Positions 7,925-15,650 of a DNA stretch of 64,000 nt are shown one piece after another (positions within the stretch are counted from its first letter, which is position 1; every line of letters begins with the position of its first letter). Source of the stretch: Catellatospora vulcania (GTDB lineage: Bacteria > Actinomycetota > Actinomycetes > Mycobacteriales > Micromonosporaceae). The notes beneath the pieces were generated by a model. It did not search any database and was not told where the DNA came from. It saw nothing but the letters and a program-made list of their open reading frames with translations. The position numbers and the translations under genes were made by a program. The stretch is taken from contig NZ_ML769308.1 in the NCBI RefSeq assembly GCF_009720385.1, positions 90,246 through 154,245 of the forward strand, given 5' to 3'.

Positions 7925-9259
7925 GTGGACAGATCGACGGCGCTGCGCGCCGCGGCCGCGGCGGTGGTGGCGGCGGTGGCGTTCACCGGCTGCTCGGCCG
8001 TCATGCCCGGCGCGCTCGACCAGGGGCCGCCGGTGACGCTGACCGGGACCGGGCCCGGCGTCACCGACAGCACCGTGAAGGTGGTCTTCGTCGGCGTCGA
8101 CCTGGGCACCACCGGCAGCAGCCTCGGCTTCCGCACCGCCGACGCGGGCGACCTGCCCGCACAGGTCAAAGCCCTCGAAGAGCACGTCAACAGCAATGGC
8201 GGCATCGCCGGTCGGCGGCTGCAGGCCGTGTTCCGCTCGTACGAGGCCAGCAACGACTCCCCGGCCGCCGAGGAGAAGCTGTGCAACCAGATCACCCAGG
8301 ACGACAAGGCGTTCGCCGTCGTGCTGACCGGGCAGTTCCAGTCCAACGCGCGGCCCTGCTACGCCTCGCGCGGCACGCTGATGCTGGATGCGACCCTGGT
8401 CCCCAACGACGACGCCACGTACACACGTCTGTCGCCGTACCTGTGGTCGGCCAGCTACCCGGGCTATGACGAGTTCGTCAGGGCGCTGCTGGGCTCGCTG
8501 CACGGCGAGGGCTTCTTCACCGAAGCCGACGCGGTCGGCGTGGTCGCCGCGGACACCCCGGTCAACCACGCCGTCTACGACCGGCTCGCCGAGCCGGAGC
8601 TGCGCAAGCTCGGCGTCGCGCCGACCGTCGCCTGGGTCGACACCACCGACCTCGGCACCCTGAACGCCGGACTCAACCAGGCCGTCGTCGACTTCCGCAG
8701 CAAGGGCATCGGCCGGGTGATGTTCCTCGGCGGGGCGCGGCTGGCGTCGTTCTTCCTGACCACGGCCGCCGCGCAGAGCTACACGGCACGGTACGCGGTG
8801 TCCAGTTTCGACAATCCGGCGTTCCTGGTGAACAACCCGGGCACCATCCCGGTCGCGGCGCTGGACGGCATGGTCGGGATCGGCTTCAACCCGAGCCAGG
8901 ACGTGCCCGACAGCAAGCTCGCCTTTCCCGAGGGCGAGGCCGAGCGGGCCTGCCTGGACATCTTCGCCAAGGGCGGGCAGAGCTTCAAGACGAGGGAGAA
9001 CGCCCGCGTCGCGTTCACCTACTGCGACGCAGCCCTGCTGCTGCACGCCGCCGCGAAGGACCTCGGCGCGAACCTGAACGCGGCCGCGTTCGCGCAGGCG
9101 GCGTCGGCGCTGGGGGACCGGTTCACCCCGGCGGCGGGCACCCGTGGGCTGCTGGGCGGGGACCGGCGCGCGGCGGGCAACGGCTACCGGGTGCTGGCGT
9201 ACGACACGGGTTGTTCGTGCTTCGGCTATCGGGGCGAGGAGGTGCGCTTTGCCGGCTGA
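7925..9259 (+). CDS. HAAT-type ABC transporter substrate-binding lipoprotein
   Basis: 444 residues beginning at GTG 7925. The N-terminus is a lipoprotein signal: a hydrophobic stretch ending AFTGC, with the cysteine near residue 22 to be lipidated. The body has the type I periplasmic-binding fold of the Leu/Ile/Val family (Peripla_BP_6), with VKVVFVGVDLG near residue 56 as the first strand. Such proteins bind amino acids, amides, urea or aromatic acids outside the membrane. It is the first gene of the transporter set (LivF at 9249, LivHMG at 9965). Given the operator before the cassette, the ligand may be a catabolic substrate rather than an amino acid (inference). Confidence 0.88.
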   Translation: MDRSTALRAAAAAVVAAVAFTGCSAVMPGALDQGPPVTLTGTGPGVTDSTVKVVFVGVDLGTTGSSLGFRTADAGDLPAQVKALEEHVNSNGGIAGRRLQAVFRSYEASNDSPAAEEKLCNQITQDDKAFAVVLTGQFQSNARPCYASRGTLMLDATLVPNDDATYTRLSPYLWSASYPGYDEFVRALLGSLHGEGFFTEADAVGVVAADTPVNHAVYDRLAEPELRKLGVAPTVAWVDTTDLGTLNAGLNQAVVDFRSKGIGRVMFLGGARLASFFLTTAAAQSYTARYAVSSFDNPAFLVNNPGTIPVAALDGMVGIGFNPSQDVPDSKLAFPEGEAERACLDIFAKGGQSFKTRENARVAFTYCDAALLLHAAAKDLGANLNAAAFAQAASALGDRFTPAAGTRGLLGGDRRAAGNGYRVLAYDTGCSCFGYRGEEVRFAG

Positions 9260-9968
9260 CGCGCTCTCGGCGACCGGGATCGACTGCTCCTACGGCCCGG
9301 TGCAGGTGCTGTTCGGGGTCGAGCTGCGGGTCGCGCCCGGCGAGATGGTGGGTCTGTGCGGCCCCAACGGGGTCGGCAAGTCCACCCTGCTGCGGGTGCT
9401 GTCGGGCCTGCACCGGCCGACGGCGGGCCGGGTCGAGCTGTTCGGCGCGGACGTCACCGGCGTCTCGGCGGTGCGGCGGGTGCGGCTCGGTTTGTCCACC
9501 GTCGTGGGCCAGGCCGCGTTCGGCTCGCTGTCGGTGCTGGACAACCTGCGCCTGCACGGGTACGCCATGCCGCCCGCCCAGGTCCGCGAAGCCGTCGACG
9601 CCGCCCTGTCCGTGTTCCCGCGCCTGGCGCAGCGGGCTCACCAGCCCGCCTCGACCCTGTCCGGCGGCGAGCGGCAGATGCTGGTGCTCGCCAAGGCGCT
9701 GATCCAGCGCCCGCGCGTGCTGCTCGTCGACGAGCTGTCGCTCGGCCTGGCCCCGATCGTGGTCGGCGGCCTGCTGGAGATGCTGCGGCGGCTGAACGCG
9801 ACCGGCGTGTCCGTGCTGGTCGTCGAGCAGTCCGTGAACGTGGCCCTGTCGCTGGTCGACCGGATCTGCTTCATGGAACGCGGCGTCATCGCCGCCGAGC
9901 ACCGCCCGCAGGACCTGGCCGCCCGGCCGGAGCTGGTGCGCTCGCTGATGCTGGGCGGACACGCATGA
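9249..9968 (+). CDS. livF: ABC transporter ATP-binding protein LivF
   Basis: 239 residues. Walker A GPNGVGKST, signature LSGGERQM and Walker B LLVDELSLG are all intact. The length and the ending around VRSLMLGG fit LivF, the second ATPase of branched-chain-amino-acid-type (HAAT) transporters. The start chosen is a TTG at 9249, because GAGGAGGTG (9236-9244) lies at ideal spacing and no in-frame ATG or GTG occurs near the fold. It overlaps the binding-protein gene by 11 bases. It should pair with the LivG domain fused to the permease in the next gene. Confidence 0.85.
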   Translation: MPADALSATGIDCSYGPVQVLFGVELRVAPGEMVGLCGPNGVGKSTLLRVLSGLHRPTAGRVELFGADVTGVSAVRRVRLGLSTVVGQAAFGSLSVLDNLRLHGYAMPPAQVREAVDAALSVFPRLAQRAHQPASTLSGGERQMLVLAKALIQRPRVLLVDELSLGLAPIVVGGLLEMLRRLNATGVSVLVVEQSVNVALSLVDRICFMERGVIAAEHRPQDLAARPELVRSLMLGGHA

Positions 9969-12847
9969 TCGACCCGATCGTCCTCGGCCTGTTCACCGGC
10001 CTCACCTACGGGCTGCTCGCGGTGGGCCTGGTGCTGGTGTACCGGTCCAGCCGCTTCCTCAACTTCGCCCACGGCTCCGTCGGCGTCTTCGGCGCGGCGG
10101 TGCTCAGCCGGCTCGTAACCGGTGCCGCAGTGCCGTACTGGGTGGCGTTCCCGCTGGCCATGGCCGTCGCCGGGGGCGTCTCGGCGCTGATCGAGGTCGC
10201 CGTCGTACGGCGGCTGCGTGGCCGGCCCGGGGTCACCGGGATGGTCGCCACGCTGGGGCTGTCGCAGTTCGTGCTGATCCTCGCCCTGCTGGTGAGCAGC
10301 CAGGGGCTGAACGGCCTGACCTTCCCGAAGCCGCCCGGCCTGCCGTCGTTCACGCTCGGGCGCACCCCGATCGGGCCCGCGTTCACGGCGATGGCGCTGC
10401 TGGCGCCGCTGCTGCTCGGCGGGCTGGCGCTGTTCCTGCGGCGCAGCCGGTTCGGCCTGGCGGTCCGCGCCGGTGCGGACGCGCCGGACACCGCACAGCT
10501 CAACGGCATCCCGGCGGCGCGCATGACCACCCTCGCCTGGGCGCTGGCCGGGGCCGTCGCCGCGTTCTCGGCGATCCTGGTCACCCCCACCCAGGGCGCG
10601 CAGTCCATCGACACCCTCGGACCGGAACTGCTGCTGCGCGGCCTGGCCGGGGCGGTGGCCGCGCGCATGGCCTCGCTGCCGATCGCGTTCGCGGCCTGCC
10701 TGGCCGTCGGCGTCGGCGAGCAGGTGCTGCTGTCGACAGGCGCGGGCCGCGGCGGGGTGTCCCTGGCGCTGGCGCTGTTCATCCTGGTCGCGTTGCTGGT
10801 CCAGCCGCAGCTCGGCCGCCGCGACGGAGAGCAGGCGCGCTGGCCGCGCGCGGTGCCCGCCCCCGCGTCCCGGGCCGGGCGGGTCACCGCGGGAGCGGCC
10901 CTGCTGCTGGCGGCCGCAGCGGCGTACGTCGTCACCAACGAGACCGCCTCGGCGCTGACCACCGTGGCCGGGTTCGCCGTCGTCGGTCTGTCCGTGCTGC
11001 TGGTCACCGGCCTGGCCGGGGAGCTGTCGCTGGGACAGTTCGCCTTCGCGGGCATCGGCGCGGCCGTGTCGCTGCACGTGGCGGCGGCGACCGGGAACTT
11101 CTTCACCGGCGCGGTGGCCGGCTGCGCGGCCGCCGCCGCCTCGGCCGTGCTGGTGGGCCTGCCCGCGCTGCGCCTGCGCGGCATCGCGCTGGCCGCCACG
11201 ACACTGGCGTTCGCGCTCGCCGCCGAGGCGTGGCTGCTGCGGCTGCCGTGGCTGCTCGGCGACGGGGTGAGCGCCGCCAAACCCGTCTGGACCGGATACG
11301 CCCTGGTGCTGGCGAAGGACTACTACCTGTTCGCGCTGCTGATGCTGGTGCTCGCGCTGTGGCTGGCGCACCGGCTGCGGGCCGGCGGCTTCGGCCGGGT
11401 GGTGCTGGCACTGCGCGACAACGAGGACGCGGCCCGCGCGCTGGGCGTGCCCGCGCCGCGCCGCAAACTCCAGGTGTACGCCGCCGCGGGCGCGCTCGCC
11501 GGGCTCGGCGGTGTCGTCATCGGACACGGCCAGACCCAGGTCACCGTGAACAGCTTCCCGGCGGCTGCCGGGATCGACGTGGTCGCGCTGACCGTGGTCG
11601 GCGGCCTCGGCCTGCTCGGCGGCTCGGTTCTCGGCGCGCTGTTGCTGGTCGGCCTGCCCGGCCTGGTGGAACTCGGCATCTTCGGCCAGGCCGCGCTGAC
11701 CCTCGGCTGGCTGCTCGTCGTCGTGGTCATGCCGGGCGGCCTCGGGGAACCGCTGGCCCGGCTGGTGCGAAGGTTGCCCGGCGGGCGGGAGCGGCCGTCC
11801 CGCGTGGGCGGGGCGCGGCCAGGCGGGCTGGGCGAGCCGCTATTCCGGCTGGTCGGGCGCTTGCCTGGTGGCCGGGGGCGCCGGGCTGGCCGGTCGGGGA
11901 CCTCGGTGGAAGGCGATGATCGCCGTCTCGTGTCGGAATCTGTGGTCTCACCCGAGGTTTTGACACGAAACAGCGATCATGGAACCGAGCCGTCGGTGGC
12001 TGCGGAGACGCCGCGTGCCGTGACGTTGCCGCGGCGGAGGTTGCCGCTGGTGGCGGGGCCAGGGGCGTTGCTGGAGGCGCGGGGGGTGGCGCGGGCGTTC
12101 GGCGGGGTGCAGGCCGTCGGCGGGGTCGACCTCACGGTCGCGGCCGGCGAGGTCGTCGGGATCATCGGCCCGAACGGGGCCGGTAAGACCACGCTGTTCG
12201 AGATCCTGGCCGGGTTCACCCGCCCTGACAAGGGGCAGGTCGCCTTCGCCGGGCGGGACGTGACCGCGCTGAGCCCGCAGCGGCGGGCCGGGCTGGGGCT
12301 GGTGCGCTCGTTCCAGGACGCCAGGCTGTTCCCGACGCTGACCGTACGCGAATCGCTGCTGGTCGCGGGGGAGCGCCTCGCGCCGACCGGCCTGCTGACC
12401 GCCGCGCTGGGCGGCCGCGGCCCGCAACGCCGGCAGGAGGCGCTGGCCGCGAACCTGCTCGACTTGTTCGGGCTCGCCGCGTACGCCGACCGCCAGGTCG
12501 GCGAGCTGTCCACCGGCACCCGCCGCACCGTCGAGCTGGCCTGCCTGCTCGCGCTGGAGCCGTCCCTGCTGCTGCTCGACGAGCCGTCGTCGGGCGTCTC
12601 GCAGGCCGACGGGGTGGCGCTGGCCGACCTGCTGTCCCGCGTCAACCGCGAGCTGGGTGTGGCGCTGCTGGTCATCGAGCACGACCTGCCGCTGCTGTCC
12701 CGGCTCGCGGTGCGGATGGTCGCCATGGACTCCGGCCGGGTCATCGCCGACGGCACGCCCGATCAGGTCCGGGCCCATCCCGCCGTCGTCGCCGCGTACC
12801 TCGGCACCGATGCCGCCGCGGTGCACCGTTCCGGTGCTCCCGTCTGA
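9965..12847 (+). CDS. LivH-LivM-LivG fusion: HAAT permease and ATPase in one chain
   Basis: 960 residues starting at an ATG that overlaps the LivF stop (ATGA). Residues ~1-285 are a LivH permease (LNFAHGSVGVFG), ~295-590 a LivM permease (GELSLGQFAFAGIG), and ~695-960 a LivG ATPase with Walker A GPNGAGKTT, signature LSTGTRR and Walker B LLLLDEPSSG. Permease-ATPase fusions of this kind occur in actinobacteria; a full H-M-G chain is less usual. The 100-residue linker between LivM and LivG is odd: it holds a 29-codon tandem duplication (11732-11905) and an in-frame 65-bp palindromic repeat (11916-11980). With LivF and the lipoprotein it forms a complete importer. Confidence 0.85.
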   Translation: MIDPIVLGLFTGLTYGLLAVGLVLVYRSSRFLNFAHGSVGVFGAAVLSRLVTGAAVPYWVAFPLAMAVAGGVSALIEVAVVRRLRGRPGVTGMVATLGLSQFVLILALLVSSQGLNGLTFPKPPGLPSFTLGRTPIGPAFTAMALLAPLLLGGLALFLRRSRFGLAVRAGADAPDTAQLNGIPAARMTTLAWALAGAVAAFSAILVTPTQGAQSIDTLGPELLLRGLAGAVAARMASLPIAFAACLAVGVGEQVLLSTGAGRGGVSLALALFILVALLVQPQLGRRDGEQARWPRAVPAPASRAGRVTAGAALLLAAAAAYVVTNETASALTTVAGFAVVGLSVLLVTGLAGELSLGQFAFAGIGAAVSLHVAAATGNFFTGAVAGCAAAAASAVLVGLPALRLRGIALAATTLAFALAAEAWLLRLPWLLGDGVSAAKPVWTGYALVLAKDYYLFALLMLVLALWLAHRLRAGGFGRVVLALRDNEDAARALGVPAPRRKLQVYAAAGALAGLGGVVIGHGQTQVTVNSFPAAAGIDVVALTVVGGLGLLGGSVLGALLLVGLPGLVELGIFGQAALTLGWLLVVVVMPGGLGEPLARLVRRLPGGRERPSRVGGARPGGLGEPLFRLVGRLPGGRGRRAGRSGTSVEGDDRRLVSESVVSPEVLTRNSDHGTEPSVAAETPRAVTLPRRRLPLVAGPGALLEARGVARAFGGVQAVGGVDLTVAAGEVVGIIGPNGAGKTTLFEILAGFTRPDKGQVAFAGRDVTALSPQRRAGLGLVRSFQDARLFPTLTVRESLLVAGERLAPTGLLTAALGGRGPQRRQEALAANLLDLFGLAAYADRQVGELSTGTRRTVELACLLALEPSLLLLDEPSSGVSQADGVALADLLSRVNRELGVALLVIEHDLPLLSRLAVRMVAMDSGRVIADGTPDQVRAHPAVVAAYLGTDAAAVHRSGAPV
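11732..11905 (+). repeat. 29-codon tandem duplication in the LivHMG linker
   Basis: Two 87-bp units starting at 11732 and 11819 encode PGGLGEPLARLVRRLPGG and PGGLGEPLFRLVGRLPGG. The copies have diverged by several substitutions but stay in frame. They sit just after the last LivM membrane segment. Confidence 0.7.
11916..11980. repeat. In-frame 65-bp palindromic element inside the LivHMG gene
   Basis: 25-base arms (11916-11940 and 11956-11980) around a 15-base loop. The outer 19 bases pair with two mismatches, and all mismatches there are transitions. The outer end ATGATCGC/TGTC/TTC is shared with the element at 55228-55288. It encodes about 22 linker residues near position 650. Confidence 0.7.
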
Positions 12848-12858
12848 AGGAGGTTCCC

Positions 12859-13446
12859 ATGTGGAAAGCACGTGCGGTCGCGGTCCTCGCCGTCCTGGCG
12901 GTGTCCGTGCCGATGATCGCGTCACCGGTCGCCGCGAAGCCGGTGCTGACGCTGAGCAAGTCCAGCGGCCTGAGCGACGGCGCGTCGATCACGGTCAACG
13001 GCTCGGGGTTCACCGCGAACCTCAAGCAGATCGCGATCGGGCAGTGCATCGCCGAGGTGAAGGGCCCGACCGACTGCAATCTCGCGGGCGGGGCGCAGTT
13101 CGTCAACGCCGACGCCAGCGGGAAGATCCCCACGGTGACGCTGCGGGTGGCGAAGAAGTTCGGCTCGTTCGACTGCACCAAGCGCCAGTGCGTGATCGCG
13201 GCGCAGATCCTGCCGTCGTCGGCTTCGGACGCGATCGTGAAGGCCAACGCCACCAGTACGAAGATCTCGTTCGGCAGCTCCGGGGGCAGCTCGCCCGCGC
13301 CGCAGACCTCGCCGGGCGGCACGCTGGCCAAGACCGGGCCGGGTGACGAGCACTGGGTGATCGTGCTGGCGGGCACCGCGCTGCTGCTGCCCGGCGTCGG
13401 CTTCCTGCTGCTCATGCCGCGCCGCCGCCGGGCAGTGGCGGGCTGA
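12859..13446 (+). CDS. Neocarzinostatin-fold secreted protein with LAxTG sorting signal
   Basis: 195 residues, GGAGG ribosome site before ATG 12859. The signal peptide ends near SPVAA. The mature part (SSGLSDGASITVNGSGF) matches the neocarzinostatin/macromomycin immunoglobulin-like family; the paired cysteines CIAEVKGPTDC and CTKRQC are as in that family. The C-terminus has LAKTG followed by a hydrophobic helix and RRRR, the layout of a sortase substrate of the actinobacterial LAxTG type, so the protein is probably linked to the cell wall. It ends the surface/transport cassette, 11 bases after the transporter gene and before a strong terminator. A ligand-binding role is possible; a chromophore is not implied. 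Confidence 0.8.
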   Translation: MWKARAVAVLAVLAVSVPMIASPVAAKPVLTLSKSSGLSDGASITVNGSGFTANLKQIAIGQCIAEVKGPTDCNLAGGAQFVNADASGKIPTVTLRVAKKFGSFDCTKRQCVIAAQILPSSASDAIVKANATSTKISFGSSGGSSPAPQTSPGGTLAKTGPGDEHWVIVLAGTALLLPGVGFLLLMPRRRRAVAG

Positions 13447-13470
13447 GCTTCGCGCGGATGCCGATGCGAA

Positions 13471-13508
13471 AGGGGCGGGAGCCGTCAGATGCGACGGCTC
13501 CCGCCCCT
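13471..13508. terminator. Bidirectional hairpin terminator
   Basis: A perfect 16-bp stem (13471-13486 with 13493-13508) and a 6-base loop lie between the convergent genes ending at 13446 and 13530. Confidence 0.85.
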
Positions 13509-13529
13509 CGTCTCGGGGTGGTCGTGCGG

Positions 13530-15119
13530 TCAGCTCGCGTAGGTCTCGAACTCGGCGACCTTCGGCGTGGCAGTCGAGCTGGTGATCCGGAGGGTCACCT
13601 TCGTGGTCGAGGTGGCGGTGAAGGTGATCGTGCCCGAGCCGCTGCCCGACTTCAGCACGGCGCCGGTGGCGCCGTTGAGGAGCTGCCAGGATCCGATGCC
13701 GGAACCGGACGCCTCACGGATGACGACGCGGGACACCGACTTCGCGGAACTCCACTTGACCGAGATGTCGCCGGTCGCGCCGGACGGCGACCAGAACGTG
13801 GTCAGGCTGCCGTCCTTCACGTTGCCGTAGCTCGTGCCGCCGCCCTTGCTGGAGCCGTCGGCGCCGGCGTCGGAGGCGAGGCTGAGGTTGGTGCCGCTGG
13901 GCTGCGACGGGCTGGTGCTCGGCGAGGCCGACGGCTGCGGCGACGGGCTGCTGCTCGCCGACGCGGACGGGCGCGGCGACGGGCTGTTGCTCGGGCCCGC
14001 CGACGGCGACACCGGCGTGCAGCTGCCGTTGGAGACCTGCAGGCCCTTGTTCGCGCCCGCCGTCGCGGCGACGACGCTGGGCACGCAGCTCGCCGCGTCC
14101 AGGGTGTAGGAGTAGGGGATGCTGACGGTCGTGTTGGACACCGGGTTGGGACCGGCGGGCCGGTTGTCGGTGCCCGGGGCCGACCAGGTCACGTTGTCGA
14201 AGATGTTGCCGGCGACCTGCCAGGAGCCCAGCTCGCTGGTGTAGAACGTGCCCAGCACGTCCTTGGAGTCCTTGAAGTAGTTGTTGTCCACCTTGGCCTT
14301 CGCGCCGGCCCGGGAGTTGATGCCCGACTCGTGCAGGTTCACGTAGTGGTTGTTGTAGATGTGCGCGATGCCGCCGCGCAGCAGCGGCGTACGCGAGTCG
14401 ATGTTGCTGTACAGGTTGTGGTGGAACGTGATGAAGCTGTTGCCGGTGTCGCTCTCGCTGGAGCCGATGAGGCCGCCGCGGCCGGAGTTGCGCAGCGTGC
14501 TGTAGGACAGCGTCACGTACTCGACGTCGTCCTTCATGTCGAAGAGGCCGTCGAAGCCCTCCGCCTCGCCGCCCGAGGCCTCCAGGTTGACGTGGTCGAC
14601 CCAGATGTTGCGGACGGTGCTCTCCATGCCGATGGCGTCGCCGCCGTTGGACAGGGGCGAGCCCGACTTCTTGACGTTCCGGACGGTCACGTTCTGGATG
14701 ATGATGTTGCTGGAGTCCCGGATGTGGATGCCCAGCTGGTCGAAGATCGCGCCACCGCCGACCCCGATGATCGTGACGTTGCTGATCTCCTTGAGCTCGA
14801 TCTTGTCAGCCGCGGTGTTGCAGCTGGAGCCCGACACCTTGGTGGTGTTGCCGTGGTTGATGGTCCCGGAGACCTGGATGATGATCGGGGTGCTGCTGCT
14901 GGCCCGGTTGCACAGTGCCGTGTGGATGGCCGTGCCCGTGGAGGCCTGCACTGTCGCGCCGCCCGCGCCGCCGGTGGTCCCGCCGTTCTGGGTCGCGAAC
15001 CCGGTGACACCGCCGGTCGCCGCCGACGCCTGGGGCGCCTGCAGCGCCACGCCGACCGCGGCCACGACGGCCGTGCTGGCAAGTGCGGCCGGGAGCCGCC
15101 ATCCGACTGGTCGTTTCAT
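13530..15119 (-). CDS. Secreted pectate lyase (PL1) with C-terminal carbohydrate-binding-like domain
   Basis: 529 residues. Signal peptide to about ASAAT (residue 34). Residues ~40-345 form the right-handed parallel beta-helix of polysaccharide lyase family 1: WVDHVNL and DGLFDMKDDVEYVTLSY mark the calcium-site strands, and RTPLLRGG carries the expected catalytic arginine. A proline/serine linker (~375-415) joins a ~120-residue C-terminal beta-sandwich that may bind sugar. It should cut polygalacturonate by beta-elimination outside the cell, fitting a life on plant debris. The 531-bp gap upstream (15120-15650) has no gene but holds two operator-like palindromes (15440, 15586). It shares a terminator with the convergent gene. 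Confidence 0.9.
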   Translation of the reverse strand: MKRPVGWRLPAALASTAVVAAVGVALQAPQASAATGGVTGFATQNGGTTGGAGGATVQASTGTAIHTALCNRASSSTPIIIQVSGTINHGNTTKVSGSSCNTAADKIELKEISNVTIIGVGGGAIFDQLGIHIRDSSNIIIQNVTVRNVKKSGSPLSNGGDAIGMESTVRNIWVDHVNLEASGGEAEGFDGLFDMKDDVEYVTLSYSTLRNSGRGGLIGSSESDTGNSFITFHHNLYSNIDSRTPLLRGGIAHIYNNHYVNLHESGINSRAGAKAKVDNNYFKDSKDVLGTFYTSELGSWQVAGNIFDNVTWSAPGTDNRPAGPNPVSNTTVSIPYSYTLDAASCVPSVVAATAGANKGLQVSNGSCTPVSPSAGPSNSPSPRPSASASSSPSPQPSASPSTSPSQPSGTNLSLASDAGADGSSKGGGTSYGNVKDGSLTTFWSPSGATGDISVKWSSAKSVSRVVIREASGSGIGSWQLLNGATGAVLKSGSGSGTITFTATSTTKVTLRITSSTATPKVAEFETYAS

Positions 15120-15439
15120 CTTCGTCTCGCTTTCGTCTTCGCCCGCGGATCACGCCGCGGATGGACGGGTCGACGCGGCGGGCCGGCGTGGCTGTAGGGC
15201 CTGTCGCCTGTCGCCGGGCAGGTCGCGGATCGACCCGGAACGGGTGCTCTGCTCGGTATGGACCTGGTCTGCGGTGCCGCCGAGGCCTGGATCGGGCCGT
15301 CTGGGCCGTCAGCGGCTGCGCTCGCGCCGGATCGTCGGGGTCGTGGGTCCGCGCCGGATCCGCCCGATCGGTAACGGCCGGCGTCAGTGCCCACGCGCCC
15401 CGGTCACGATCGGCGGGAGGCCCGTTCCGCCGATGTTTC

Positions 15440-15455
15440 GGGAAAGCGCATTCCC
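15440..15455. promoter_or_regulatory. LacI-type operator-like palindrome, proximal
   Basis: GGGAAAGCGCATTCCC, a near-perfect palindrome around a central GCGC-like core, typical of LacI-family operators. It lies ~320 bases upstream of the pectate lyase start, in the otherwise empty region 15120-15650. A second copy in opposite orientation is at 15586-15600. Sugar-responsive control of the lyase is inferred. Confidence 0.45.
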
Positions 15456-15585
15456 TAACAAGGTGCAGTCCGGACGAGACGAAGTCAATGGATCACCGTG
15501 TGCAGGATTGTTGCAGCGCCTGATACTTGCGGCAGCCGGTGAGCCATTGACGGGCGTCGGCGGGCGGCGATACCGCGTCCTACCT

Positions 15586-15600
15586 GGAATGCGCTTTCCC
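15586..15600. promoter_or_regulatory. LacI-type operator-like palindrome, distal
   Basis: GGAATGCGCTTTCCC is the reverse complement of the core at 15440-15455, 146 bp away. The pair could support DNA looping by a LacI-family repressor upstream of the pectate lyase gene. Confidence 0.45.
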
Positions 15601-15650
15601 AAATCTGATCGAGGGTGGGACCGTCCGCCGCGGGAAGTCGCCGCCGCGGG

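Noticed and set aside
6299..9046. Minus-strand open frame of 915 codons opposite the DUF916, surface and binding-protein genes
   Set aside because: The sense strand encodes recognised domains with signal peptides and ribosome sites; the antisense frame is a codon-bias shadow with Arg/Gly/His-rich, domain-free sequence.
12859..13446. Enediyne chromoprotein with an enediyne biosynthetic cluster
   Set aside because: The neocarzinostatin fold is present, but it carries a sorting signal and no enediyne polyketide genes occur; a surface binding protein is more likely.
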